This document shows positions 41,569 through 50,501 of a DNA stretch of 64,000 nucleotides, piece by piece. This DNA is from Gaiellasilicea sp963794385 (GTDB taxonomy: Bacteria; Actinomycetota; Thermoleophilia; Gaiellales; Gaiellaceae), in assembly GCA_963794385.1 (NCBI GenBank), contig CAWCDT010000002.1, positions 1-64,000 on the forward strand. Direction: 5' to 3'. Both the position numbers and the translations under genes were made by a program. Each line of letters begins with the position of its first letter. The stretch's first letter is position 1. The notes under the pieces are model-generated. The model saw only the letters and a list, made by a program, of their open reading frames with translations. It was not told where the DNA came from and made no database searches.

Positions 41569-44397
41569 GTGAAACGTAGACCGAACCTCATCCTTTCTTT
41601 GTTGATCGTCGCCGGCCTGATCGGCGTCGCTCTGATCGCCCTGCCCGGCTCGCCGCTGCAACAGAAGCCGACGCTCGGCCTCGACCTCCAGGGCGGCCTC
41701 GAAGTGACGCTCCAGGCGGTGCCGCCGCCGAACCGGCCGCTCGAGCAGTCCGATCTCGACCGCTCGGTCGAGATCCTGCGCGACCGCGTCGACCGGCTCG
41801 GCGTCGCCGAGCCCGAGATCCGCACGCAGGGCGACGACCAGATCGTGATCGACCTCCCCGGGCTCAAGAACCAGCAACAAGTGATCGAGATCCTCGGCAA
41901 GACCGCCCAGCTCGAGCTCTTCGACCTCCAGGCGAACCTCGTTCCGCCCTCGATCGGGGCGCAGCGCTTCCCGATCGCGAAGGACTCGCTCTACTCACTC
42001 CTGGCCGGCCAGCAGGCGCTCATCAAGGATGACTCGGAGACGACGTGGTACCTCTTCGACGACAAGCGCAAGGTGCGCTCGGGGCCCGTCACCGACAAGG
42101 ACAAGCTGCTCCAGAGCGACGCGGTCGAGGCCGCGGGCGAGGCGGGCAAGCTGCCGAAGGGCTGGCGCATCTTCGGCGTGCCGCCCGGGACGGCCGTGCT
42201 CCGATGCGGGATCGGCGAAGACGTCTGCCCGGGCGTCAGCCAGGCCAACCCGACGAATGACTCCTTCTACCTGATCCGCTACGACCGCAGCGATGAGGCG
42301 ATCGAGGCGGGGAAGGCCTCCCCGGAGATGACCGGCGAGGATCTCAAGCTCGACGGCACACGCCAGGACTTCGATACGACGACCGGCGAGCCGATCGTGA
42401 CCATGCAGTTCACGGACGAGGGCGCAGACAAGTTCGGCGAGATCACTCGTCGCGAGGCGCAGCGCGGCAAGCTCCTGTCCAGCACGCTCGGCGGCGGCCA
42501 GAAGATCACGCAGAACTTTGCGATCGTGCTCGACCGCGAGATCAAGTCGTGGCCTTCGATCGACTGGGAGCAGTACCCGAACGGGATCAGCGGCACGAAC
42601 GGGGCGCAGATCACCGGCATCGGCGACCTCCAGGAGGCGAAGGACCTCGCCCTCGTCCTCCAGACCGGTGCCCTGCCCGTCACGTTCACGACGCTCGAGA
42701 ACACGCAGATCTCGGCCACGCTCGGCGCGGACTCGCTCGAGCAGGCCTGGCAGGCCGCGCTGATCGGCCTCGTCCTCGTCGCGATCTTCCTGCTCGTCGT
42801 CTACCGCTTCCTCGGGCTGGTCGCCGTCTTCGGGCTCGCGATCTACGCGGCGCTCACCTACGCCGTGATCCTCCTCTTCGACGTCACGATGACGCTGCCC
42901 GGGTTCGCCGGCCTGATCCTCTCGATCGGGGTCGCGGCCGACGCGAACATCGTCATCTTCGAGCGCATCAAGGAAGAGGCGCGCGCGGGCAAGTCCGTCC
43001 GCGCTGCGATCGCCAACGGCTACAAGAAGGGCTTCGCGACGATCATCGACGCGAACGTCGTCACCGCGATCGCGGCGATGGTGCTGTTTGCCGTCGCGAC
43101 CGCCGGTGTGCGCGGCTTCGCCTTCATGCTCCTGCTCGGCACCGGGATCTCGATCGTCACCGCCGTGCTCGCGACGCGCGCGATGCTCGGCCTCCTGGCC
43201 GGCTTCGACTGGTTCGACAACCCGAAGTTCATGGGCGCGAGCGCCCGCGAGATTCCCTGGTGGCAGCGGATCGACATCGTCGGGCGGCGCCGGCTCTGGT
43301 TCACGATCGCCGGCGTGCTGATCGCGCTCTCGATCGGCTCGCTCATCTTCAAGGGGCTGAACCTGGGGATCGACTTCGACGGAGGCTCGACGGTCACGTT
43401 CACGACGTCCGAGCCGGTGCAGATCGAGGCGGTGCGGGACGAGGCCGCGACGATCGGCCAGGCCGACGCGGCCATCCTCGGCCGCGGCGAGCAGGCCGCG
43501 AACGGCGGCTACACACAGTTCACGTTCCGCTCGGAGTCGCTCGAACCGGCCGAGCAGACACGACTGACGCAGGCGTTCGAGAGCGAATTCGGCGCGGAGG
43601 CGGGCAACGTCCGCAACGTCTCCGCGAGCTTCAGCGAGCAGATCCTGCGGGGCGCCATTCTCGCGCTGATCGTCTCCTTCCTGCTGATCACGATCTACGT
43701 CGCGATCCGCTTCGAGTGGCGGTTCGCCGTGCCGATCCTGCGGACGATCGTGAACGACGGCTTGATCGCGCTGGGTGTCTACTCGTTCACCGGGCGCGAG
43801 GTGAGCGCCGCGACCGTGGCCGCGTTCCTGACCATCATCGGCTACTCGATCTACGACACGATCATCATCTTCGACCGCGTACGCGAGAACATCCAGCTGA
43901 TGCGGCGCTCGGCGATCGCGCACATCACGAACGTGTCCCTCTGGGAGACGATCCCGCGCTCGCTCGCGACGACCTTCATCACGCTGCTCCCGGTCTCGGC
44001 GCTGTACTTCTTCGGCGGCGAGACGCTGAAGGACTTCGCCTTCGCGATCCTGATCGGCATCTCGATCAGCGCCTTCTCGACCATCTTCATTGCGGCGCCG
44101 TTCCTGGTCGTCCTCAAGGAGAAGGAGCCCGAGTTCGCGAGGCGCAAGGCGGGCACAGGCGTCCAGGAGGAGTCCGTCGGCGGCCTTCGGGAGGCAGAGG
44201 ACCTCGCCGCAGAGCAGCCCGCACCGGATCTGGTCCCGGACTTCCTTCAGGGCGAAGGGGACGGAGTGGCACCGGAGCCGGAGCCGGCGACGGCGACCCC
44301 GGCCGGCGCGCCGAGCACGGCCGGCACGTCGGGCAGCTCGAAGCGGGACCGCCGCCGCCAGCGGCGATCGACCCGCCCCCATGGCCGCGCGCGGTAG
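41569..44397 (+). CDS. secDF: Fused protein translocase subunit SecDF
   Basis: A 942-residue membrane protein joining SecD and SecF, which use the proton gradient to complete protein export through SecYEG. The SecD half begins with helix LILSLLIVAGLIGVALIAL, then GLDLQGGLEVTL, a large periplasmic P1 domain, and five helices with FAGLILSIGVAADANIVIFERIKEE. The SecF half starts near residue 570 (RLWFTIAGVLIALSIGSLIFKGLNLGIDFDGG) and has GYSIYDTIIIFDRVREN. The C-terminus is an acidic/Pro-Ala tail. Fusion is usual in Bacillus; most actinobacteria keep secD and secF apart. Confidence 0.94.
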   Translation: MKRRPNLILSLLIVAGLIGVALIALPGSPLQQKPTLGLDLQGGLEVTLQAVPPPNRPLEQSDLDRSVEILRDRVDRLGVAEPEIRTQGDDQIVIDLPGLKNQQQVIEILGKTAQLELFDLQANLVPPSIGAQRFPIAKDSLYSLLAGQQALIKDDSETTWYLFDDKRKVRSGPVTDKDKLLQSDAVEAAGEAGKLPKGWRIFGVPPGTAVLRCGIGEDVCPGVSQANPTNDSFYLIRYDRSDEAIEAGKASPEMTGEDLKLDGTRQDFDTTTGEPIVTMQFTDEGADKFGEITRREAQRGKLLSSTLGGGQKITQNFAIVLDREIKSWPSIDWEQYPNGISGTNGAQITGIGDLQEAKDLALVLQTGALPVTFTTLENTQISATLGADSLEQAWQAALIGLVLVAIFLLVVYRFLGLVAVFGLAIYAALTYAVILLFDVTMTLPGFAGLILSIGVAADANIVIFERIKEEARAGKSVRAAIANGYKKGFATIIDANVVTAIAAMVLFAVATAGVRGFAFMLLLGTGISIVTAVLATRAMLGLLAGFDWFDNPKFMGASAREIPWWQRIDIVGRRRLWFTIAGVLIALSIGSLIFKGLNLGIDFDGGSTVTFTTSEPVQIEAVRDEAATIGQADAAILGRGEQAANGGYTQFTFRSESLEPAEQTRLTQAFESEFGAEAGNVRNVSASFSEQILRGAILALIVSFLLITIYVAIRFEWRFAVPILRTIVNDGLIALGVYSFTGREVSAATVAAFLTIIGYSIYDTIIIFDRVRENIQLMRRSAIAHITNVSLWETIPRSLATTFITLLPVSALYFFGGETLKDFAFAILIGISISAFSTIFIAAPFLVVLKEKEPEFARRKAGTGVQEESVGGLREAEDLAAEQPAPDLVPDFLQGEGDGVAPEPEPATATPAGAPSTAGTSGSSKRDRRRQRRSTRPHGRAR

Positions 44398-44409
44398 CGT
44401 TCCGCCTAC

Positions 44410-44637
44410 GTGACCGGGCCGGAGAGCCAGTCCACCTTCGCGCTTCGCCAGCTCGTCGAGGAGCTCGGCGCGCAGCTGCGCTCGGGCGTCGAGAAGCTCG
44501 GCGACGTGCCGACGGAGACCGGCGAGCGGATTGCGCGGGAGCTCGGGCTCGTCAACCGCGACGAGTTCGAGACGCTCGAGCTCCGGCTCGCCCAGCTCGA
44601 GCACCGGCTCAGGCTGCTCGAAGACTCCTCGAGTTAG
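44410..44637 (+). CDS. UbiK/BMFP-like coiled-coil accessory protein
   Basis: A 75-residue protein ending in a coiled coil, LGLVNRDEFETLELRLAQLEHRLRLLE, which matches the C-terminal pattern of the UbiK (YqiC) family, membrane-associated factors linked to quinone synthesis in proteobacteria. It follows secDF by 12 nt and may share its transcript. Its actinobacterial role is unknown. Confidence 0.65.
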   Translation: MTGPESQSTFALRQLVEELGAQLRSGVEKLGDVPTETGERIARELGLVNRDEFETLELRLAQLEHRLRLLEDSSS

Positions 44638-44640
44638 AGG

Positions 44641-47280
44641 CTAGCGCGCAGCCTGCAGGGGCGGGCCGACGCCGCCGCGCGGCCTGGCGCGTCCGGCCGC
44701 CTGGAGCGCGCGGCGGTACGCAGCGGCCGCCGTCGGACCGCTCGCCATCACCTCGCCCGTCGAACGCATCTCCACGCCGCGGTCGGCCGCGCCCGCGAAC
44801 CGCTCGGCCGGGAAGATCGCCTCCTTCGCCCACGCGCGCGACGGCACGACCCGCGCCGGGAGCCCAAGCTCCGCGAGTTGTGCTCCGAGGAGCAGGCGGC
44901 AGGCATGGTCGACGAGCGGCACGCCCGTCGCCTTGGCGACGAACGGCACCGTCCGCGAGGCGCGCGGGTTCGCCTCGAGCACGTGCAGCTCCCCCTCGTG
45001 GACGGCGAGCTGGAGGTTGAGGAGGCCTCGCACTCCCAGCGCGCCCGCGAGCGTTGCCGCGAGCTCGCGAATCTGCCCTTCCAGCCTGGCGCCGACCGAG
45101 GGAGCGGGGAGAACGCAGGCCGAGTCGCCGGAATGGACGCCCGCCCGCTCGACGTGCTCGATGATCGCCGCGACCCAGCCGTCCTCCCCGTCGCAGAGGA
45201 CGTCCACGTCCAGCTCGAGCGCTCCCTCGAGGAAGCGGTCGACGAGCGCCGGGCCTTCGAGCGCGAGCTCCTCGGCGCTCCGAGCGACGCGCATGCCGCG
45301 TCCGCCGAGCACGTACGAGGGGCGGACGAGGACCGGGTAGCCGAGCTCCGACGCGAGCGCACGCGCCTCCGCGGTCGTGTCTGCATGGCGCCAGGCGGGC
45401 GCACGGACGCCGACCATGTCGAGGAGCGCTCCGAATCGCGCCCGGTCCTCCGCTGCCTCGATTGCCGGGAGCGGATCGCCCAAGAGCGGGACGCCGGCTT
45501 CGGCCAACCCGGCCGCGAGGCCGAGCGGGGTCTGGCCTCCGAGCGAGACGACGACGCCGAGCGGCTGCTCCAGCGCGACCACGTCGAGAACGCGCTCGAG
45601 CGTGACCGGCTCGAGGTAGAGGCGATCGCAGGTGTCGTAGTCGGTGGAGACGGTTTCCGGGTTCGCGTTGACCAGCACGACCTCGTGCCCGAGCGCGCGG
45701 AATGCCTGCGCCGCGCGGACGCAGCAGTAGTCGAACTCGATTCCCTGGCCGATCCGGTTCGTGCCCGAGCCGAGCACGACGATCGCACCGGTGCTCCGCT
45801 CCTCGCCGTCTCCTTCCTCGTACGAGAGGTAGTAGTACGGCGTCCGCGCCTCGAACTCACCTGCGCAGGAGTCGACGGCGAGCCGGCCGGGGAGACCCCG
45901 GCGCGCACGCACCTCTGCCTCCGAGACGCCGAGCAGGCGCGCGATCCGTGCGTCGGGCAGGCCGAACCGCTTGGCCGCGGCCACGTCACCGCCCGCGACG
46001 AGCTCGCCCTCGGTCGCACGAATCGAGTCGAGCTCGGCCGCGAAGTACGAGTGGAGGCCGCGGATTTCGGGCAAGGCGTCGCCTGCCTCGACGCCTTCGA
46101 GGGCCTTGAGGAGTGCCTCCGGAAACGTCCGGCCGAGCCCGAGCGCCTCGCCGACGGCGCGCATCTCGGTACCGAGCCCGCGCGGGCTGGCGGGGAACTT
46201 GTCGAAGTCGAAGCGGGGAGCCTTGACCGCGACGTAGTCCAGCGCCGGTTCGAACGCGGCGCTCGACGTCCCGGTGATGTCGTTCGGGAGCTCGTCCAGC
46301 GTGTAGCCGACGGCGAGCAACGCGGCGAGCTTCGCGATCGGGAAGCCGGTCGCTTTCGAAGCCAGAGCGGAGGAGCGGGAGACGCGCGGGTTCATCTCGA
46401 TCAGCGCGAGCTCGCGCGTCGAGGGCTCGTAGGCGAACTGGACGTTGGCGCCGCCGGTCGCGACGCCGACCGCGCGCGCACACGCGAACGCGGCATCGCG
46501 CAGCCGTTGCAGCTCGCCGTCGTCCAGCGTCTGCTGCGGCGCAACCGTCCACGAGTCGCCCGTGTGCACGCCGACGGGGTCGAGGTTCTCGATCGAGCAG
46601 ACGACGATGCAGTTGCCGGCTGTGTCGACGACGACCTCGAGCTCGAACTCCTGCCAGCCTTCGAGCGAGCGCTCGACGAGTACCTGGCCGATCGGGCTCG
46701 CGGCGAGACCGTGCGCCACGCGTCTGCGCAGCTCGGAGCGCGTCCGCGCGATCCCGCCGCCTCGGCCGCCGAGTGTGAAGGCGGGGCGGACGACGGCCGG
46801 GACCGGGCACTCCTCCAGCTGCGCAAGCGACGTGACGACGACGCTCATCGGCACGGGCAGCCCGGACGCCTCCATCGCCGCGCGAAAGCGCGAGCGGTCC
46901 TCGGCGGTGCGGATCGCGTCCACGTCGGCGCCGATCAGCTCGACGCCGTGCTCGGCAAGCACGCCGAGCTCCGCCAGCTCGACCGCGAGGTTGAGGGCCG
47001 TCTGGCCCCCGAGCGTCGGCAGCAGGGCGTCGGGCCGCTCGCGGCTCACGATCTCCGCGAGCGTCGGCGCGTCGAGGGGCTCGAGGTAGGTCGCGTCCGC
47101 CCACTCGGGGTCGGTCATGATCGTCGCCGGGTTCGAGTTCGCGAGCACGACGCGGTACCCCTCGGCCCGGAGAGCCCGGCACGCCTGCACGCCCGCGTAG
47201 TCGAACTCGCAGCCCTGGCCGATGCGGATCGGCCCGGAGCCGACGATCAGGACGCTGCGTAGGTCGGTGCGCTTCGGCAC
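44641..47280 (-). CDS. carB: Carbamoyl phosphate synthase large subunit, lacking the C-terminal MGS domain
   Basis: An 879-residue enzyme that makes carbamoyl phosphate for arginine and pyrimidines. Both ATP-grasp halves are present: SVLIVGSGPIRIGQGCEFDYAG, RPAFTLGGRGGGIA, LIEMNPRVSRSSALASKATG in the first, VVLGSGTNRIGQGIEFDYCCV, RPSYVLGGRGM and VLEANPRASRTVPFVAKATG in the second. The protein stops just after MRSTGEVMASGPTAAAAYRRALQAAG, so the roughly 140-residue MGS-like allosteric domain of normal 1,070-residue CarB is missing, and the UbiK-like gene on the other strand begins immediately. The GTG at 47280 lies within the end of carA (34-nt overlap). Confidence 0.92.
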   Translation of the reverse strand: MPKRTDLRSVLIVGSGPIRIGQGCEFDYAGVQACRALRAEGYRVVLANSNPATIMTDPEWADATYLEPLDAPTLAEIVSRERPDALLPTLGGQTALNLAVELAELGVLAEHGVELIGADVDAIRTAEDRSRFRAAMEASGLPVPMSVVVTSLAQLEECPVPAVVRPAFTLGGRGGGIARTRSELRRRVAHGLAASPIGQVLVERSLEGWQEFELEVVVDTAGNCIVVCSIENLDPVGVHTGDSWTVAPQQTLDDGELQRLRDAAFACARAVGVATGGANVQFAYEPSTRELALIEMNPRVSRSSALASKATGFPIAKLAALLAVGYTLDELPNDITGTSSAAFEPALDYVAVKAPRFDFDKFPASPRGLGTEMRAVGEALGLGRTFPEALLKALEGVEAGDALPEIRGLHSYFAAELDSIRATEGELVAGGDVAAAKRFGLPDARIARLLGVSEAEVRARRGLPGRLAVDSCAGEFEARTPYYYLSYEEGDGEERSTGAIVVLGSGTNRIGQGIEFDYCCVRAAQAFRALGHEVVLVNANPETVSTDYDTCDRLYLEPVTLERVLDVVALEQPLGVVVSLGGQTPLGLAAGLAEAGVPLLGDPLPAIEAAEDRARFGALLDMVGVRAPAWRHADTTAEARALASELGYPVLVRPSYVLGGRGMRVARSAEELALEGPALVDRFLEGALELDVDVLCDGEDGWVAAIIEHVERAGVHSGDSACVLPAPSVGARLEGQIRELAATLAGALGVRGLLNLQLAVHEGELHVLEANPRASRTVPFVAKATGVPLVDHACRLLLGAQLAELGLPARVVPSRAWAKEAIFPAERFAGAADRGVEMRSTGEVMASGPTAAAAYRRALQAAGRARPRGGVGPPLQAAR

Positions 47281-48317
47281 GCGGTCGCGATCCGGTGGAA
47301 GAACGGCAAGGCGTCGTGCGGCCCCGGCGCGGCTTCGGGGTGGAACTGGAGCGTGGCGAAGCCGTCCCCTTCGAGCCCTTCGACGGTGCCGTCGTTGAGC
47401 GAGACGTGGCTGACCTCGGCGGCGTCGCCCGGCGCCACCGCGAAGCCGTGGTTCTGGGCCGTCACGAGTACGCGCTTCGAGCCCGTCACCCGCACGGGAT
47501 GGTTGGCGCCGCGATGGCCGAAGGGAAGCTTGAACGTCTCCAGGCCGAGGGCGAGCCCGACGAGCTGGTGGCCGAGGCAAATCCCGAAGAGGGGCACGCG
47601 GTCGAGGAGCCCGCGGACGGTCTCGACCGGGCCGTCGAGCTGGGCGGGATCGCCCGGGCCGTTGCCGACGAGAACGGCCGCCGGATCGAGCTCGAGCACG
47701 GCGTCGGCGTCCCACGTGCCCGGGACGACGATCGCCTGGACGCCCTCCTCGGCCAGTCGGCGCACGATCGAGCGCTTGCAGCCGAGGTCGAGGATGACGA
47801 CGCGCGGCCCTGTGCCGACCGTGAACGGCTCGGCTACGCAGGCGTCGAGGGCGGGCGGAGGCGACGCCAGCTCGGGCTCGGCGAGCATGCGCGGCCAGTC
47901 GAGGTGCGGCTCCGCGAGGGCGCGGGCGTGGAGCTCGTCCGGCGAGGCCGTCCCGAGCGCGCACCGCATCGCGCCGTTCGCTCGCAGCCGGCGCACGAGC
48001 GCGCGCGTGTCGACCTCTTCGAGCGCCACGACGCCCCTGTGGGCGAGCCAGGTCGACCAGGCAGGCCGCGCCCGGCGCATGACGACGCCTTCGGTCCACA
48101 CCCGGTCCGACTCCAGCCTCGCCTCGTCGACGCCGTAGTTGCCGACGAGGGGAGAGGCGAACGCGAGTACCTGGCGCGCATAGCTCGGATCGGTGACCGC
48201 CTGCTCGTAGCCGGCCGAGGCGGTCGTGAAGCACGCCTCGCCCGCGGCGACCCCCGGCGCGCCGACCGAGCGGCCCGCGAAGACGGTGCCGTCCTCGAGC
48301 ACGAGATGAGCGTCCAT
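47247..48317 (-). CDS. carA: Carbamoyl phosphate synthase small subunit
   Basis: A 356-residue glutaminase subunit that supplies ammonia to CarB. The N-terminal domain reads LVLEDGTVFAGRSVG ... FTTASAGYEQAVTDPSY; the class I amidotransferase domain has the nucleophile in LFGICLGHQLVGLALG and the His-Glu pair in LQFHPEAAPGP. The ATG at 48317 is favoured because TACTAT (48325-48330, minus strand) lies 7 nt upstream; an in-frame ATG at 48326 is possible. Divergent from argC. Confidence 0.94.
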   Translation of the reverse strand: MDAHLVLEDGTVFAGRSVGAPGVAAGEACFTTASAGYEQAVTDPSYARQVLAFASPLVGNYGVDEARLESDRVWTEGVVMRRARPAWSTWLAHRGVVALEEVDTRALVRRLRANGAMRCALGTASPDELHARALAEPHLDWPRMLAEPELASPPPALDACVAEPFTVGTGPRVVILDLGCKRSIVRRLAEEGVQAIVVPGTWDADAVLELDPAAVLVGNGPGDPAQLDGPVETVRGLLDRVPLFGICLGHQLVGLALGLETFKLPFGHRGANHPVRVTGSKRVLVTAQNHGFAVAPGDAAEVSHVSLNDGTVEGLEGDGFATLQFHPEAAPGPHDALPFFHRIATACRSAPTYAAS

Positions 48318-48357
48318 GCTTTGCATAGTAATCACGAGATCTGCATAATACGCATTC
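48316..48357. promoter_or_regulatory. Divergent carA-argC control region with ARG-box-like repeats
   Basis: The 43 bp between the carA and argC starts are AT-rich for this genome. They contain ATGCTTTGCAT (48316-48326, perfect ATGC/GCAT arms) and TGCATAATACGCATTC (48342-48357), resembling actinobacterial ARG boxes built on TGCAT half-sites. Since argR is the fifth gene of the operon, arginine-dependent repression of both directions from here is likely. Confidence 0.55.
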
Positions 48358-48360
48358 TTG

Positions 48361-49341
48361 ATGCAGGTCACTACCACCATCCTCGGCGCTTCGGGCTACT
48401 CGGGTCAGGAGACGCTCGACCGTGTACTCGCCCATCCGGCGCTCGAGCTCGTCGCCCTCGGCTCCGACTCGCTCGCGGGCCGGCCTGCGAACGCGCTCGA
48501 TCCGCGTCTCGGCGGCGACGTGCCCGCGTTCACCTCGAACGATGCTGCACTCGCCGCCGGCGCCGAGCTCGTCTTCGGCTGCCTCGACCACGAGCGCGCA
48601 GCGGCGCTCCAGCCGCCCGCGGATACGGTCGTCGTCGACCTGTCGGGCGCGCACCGGCTCGCAGACCCGGCGCTCTACCCCGCCTGGTACGGCTTCGAGC
48701 ACCCGGATGCGTCCTCGCTCGGCGAGTGGAGCTACGCGATCCCGGAGCTCTATCCGCCGGAAGGGCCGTTGATCGCGAACCCCGGCTGCTATGCGACCGC
48801 CGTTCTGCTCTCGCTCGCGCCGCTCGCCGACGCGATCGATTCGGTTGGCGTCGTCGTCGACGCGAAGTCGGGCGTCTCCGGTGCGGGGAAGACCCTCAAG
48901 GCGGCCTCTCACGCGGCCGCGGTGCTCGAGAACGTCTCGCCGTACAAGGTCGGGTCGCACCAGCATGCGCCCGAGATCGGGCAGGCGCTCGGTTTCCCGG
49001 TCTGCTTCGTGCCGCACCTGCTCCCGGTGCGCCGCGGCCTGATCGCCACCAGCTACGTGCGGCCGACCGCCGACCTGCGCGAGACGCTCGAAGCGGCGTA
49101 TGCGGCGGCGCCGGCCGTGACGCTGCTCCCGGAGGGAGTGACTCCCGAGCTCTCACGTGTCCAGGGGACGGACGCGGCCGAGATCGGGGTGTTCACGGAC
49201 CGCGCGACCGGCACAGGGATCGTCGTCTGTGCGCTCGACAACCTCGGCAAGGGCGCGGCCGGGCAGGCCGTCCAGAACGCGAACCTCGCGCTCGGCCTCC
49301 CCGAGACGAGCGGACTGCGCCTGTCGGGAGTCCTCGTTTGA
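48361..49341 (+). CDS. argC: N-acetyl-gamma-glutamyl-phosphate reductase
   Basis: A 326-residue NADPH-dependent reductase, third step of arginine synthesis. Cofactor loop ILGASGYSGQETL, catalytic Cys in NPGCYATAVLL, and His region VGSHQHAPEIGQAL are intact. It is first in argCJBDRF, and each junction overlaps by 1-4 nt, implying translational coupling along the operon. Confidence 0.96.
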   Translation: MQVTTTILGASGYSGQETLDRVLAHPALELVALGSDSLAGRPANALDPRLGGDVPAFTSNDAALAAGAELVFGCLDHERAAALQPPADTVVVDLSGAHRLADPALYPAWYGFEHPDASSLGEWSYAIPELYPPEGPLIANPGCYATAVLLSLAPLADAIDSVGVVVDAKSGVSGAGKTLKAASHAAAVLENVSPYKVGSHQHAPEIGQALGFPVCFVPHLLPVRRGLIATSYVRPTADLRETLEAAYAAAPAVTLLPEGVTPELSRVQGTDAAEIGVFTDRATGTGIVVCALDNLGKGAAGQAVQNANLALGLPETSGLRLSGVLV

Positions 49342-50501
49342 GCGTCACCGCCGCACAGGGCTTCGCCGCTGCAGGAGTCTCTGCGGGCATTCGCCGGGCC
49401 GCAAAAGACGTTGCGATCGTCCGCTCGACCGTGCCCGCGGTCGGAGCCGCGATGTTCACGGTCAACCGCGTTCAGGCCGCGCCGGTGGTCGTGTCGAAGG
49501 CGCACCTCGCGACCGCGGAGCCGCAGGCGATCGTCGTCAACTCGGGCGTCGCGAACGCCGCCACCGGTGAGCGCGGGGAGCTCGACGCGCTCGCGACCGC
49601 GGCCGAGGCTGGGCGGTTGCTCGACCTCGAGGCCGAGCAGGTGCTGGTCCTCTCGACCGGGGTGATCGGCACGCTGCTCCCCCTGCAGAAGGTGACCGCA
49701 GGGCTCGGGCTGGCCGCGACGACGCTCTCGCCCGAAGGAGGCGCCGACGCCGCCGAGGCGATCCTGACGACCGACACCCGCACGAAGGAGGCGGCCGTGT
49801 CGCTCGACGGGTTCACCGTCGGCGGAATGGCGAAGGGGTCGGGGATGATCCACCCGCAGCTCGCGACCATGCTGGCGGTCGTCACGACCGACTACCCGCT
49901 CGAGCCGGGCGAGGCGATCGACTTCCTCCGGCCGGCGGTCGAGCGGAGCTTCAACTCGATCTCGGTCGACGGCGAGTGCTCGACGAACGACGCGGTCTGC
50001 CTGCTCGCGAACGGTGCGGCCGGGGGCGAGCGGACGCCGGCTTCCGATACCGCGTTCGCGCTCGCGCTCGGCCGGGTCTGCGAGGAGCTGGCCGAGCAGA
50101 TCGTCGCCGACGGGGAGGGAGCGACCGTGCTCGCGGAGATCGAGGTCACGGGCGCCGCCGACGCCGGTCAGGCCCGCGCGATCGCCGCCAGGATCGCGAC
50201 GTCCCCGCTCGTCAAGACCGCGCTCTTCGGGCACGACGCGAACTGGGGCCGGGTGCTCGCCGCCGCGGGCTCGGCGCCATGGAACGGCGGCTTCGCTGCT
50301 GTCGATGCGTCCCGCGTGACGCTCGCCTACAACGGCACCACGGTGCTCGAGCGCGGCGCGCCGCTCGGCGTCGAGCCGGACGTGTCGAACGGCGTCTGCA
50401 GGATCGAGCTCGATCTCGGCCTCGGCAGCGGCGCGGCGAGCTACCTGACGAGCGACCTCTCCTACGACTACGTCCGCATCAACGCGGATTACCGAACGTG
50501 A
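49338..50501 (+). CDS. argJ: Bifunctional glutamate N-acetyltransferase/ornithine acetyltransferase
   Basis: A 387-residue self-processing enzyme that recycles acetyl groups between acetylornithine and glutamate. The autocleavage site is at Thr in HPQLATMLAVVTTD; SISVDGECSTNDAVCLLANG and KTALFGHDANWGRVLAAAG are conserved. The TTG start overlaps the argC stop (TTGA). With no argA or argE here, it probably supplies the acetyl cycle. Confidence 0.95.
   Translation: MSVTAAQGFAAAGVSAGIRRAAKDVAIVRSTVPAVGAAMFTVNRVQAAPVVVSKAHLATAEPQAIVVNSGVANAATGERGELDALATAAEAGRLLDLEAEQVLVLSTGVIGTLLPLQKVTAGLGLAATTLSPEGGADAAEAILTTDTRTKEAAVSLDGFTVGGMAKGSGMIHPQLATMLAVVTTDYPLEPGEAIDFLRPAVERSFNSISVDGECSTNDAVCLLANGAAGGERTPASDTAFALALGRVCEELAEQIVADGEGATVLAEIEVTGAADAGQARAIAARIATSPLVKTALFGHDANWGRVLAAAGSAPWNGGFAAVDASRVTLAYNGTTVLERGAPLGVEPDVSNGVCRIELDLGLGSGAASYLTSDLSYDYVRINADYRT

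Noticed and set aside
44641..49017. A 1,458-codon frame including carB and its upstream region
   Set aside because: The part beyond 47280 is the antisense of carA/argC; true CarB begins VPKRTDLRSVLIVGSG at 47280.
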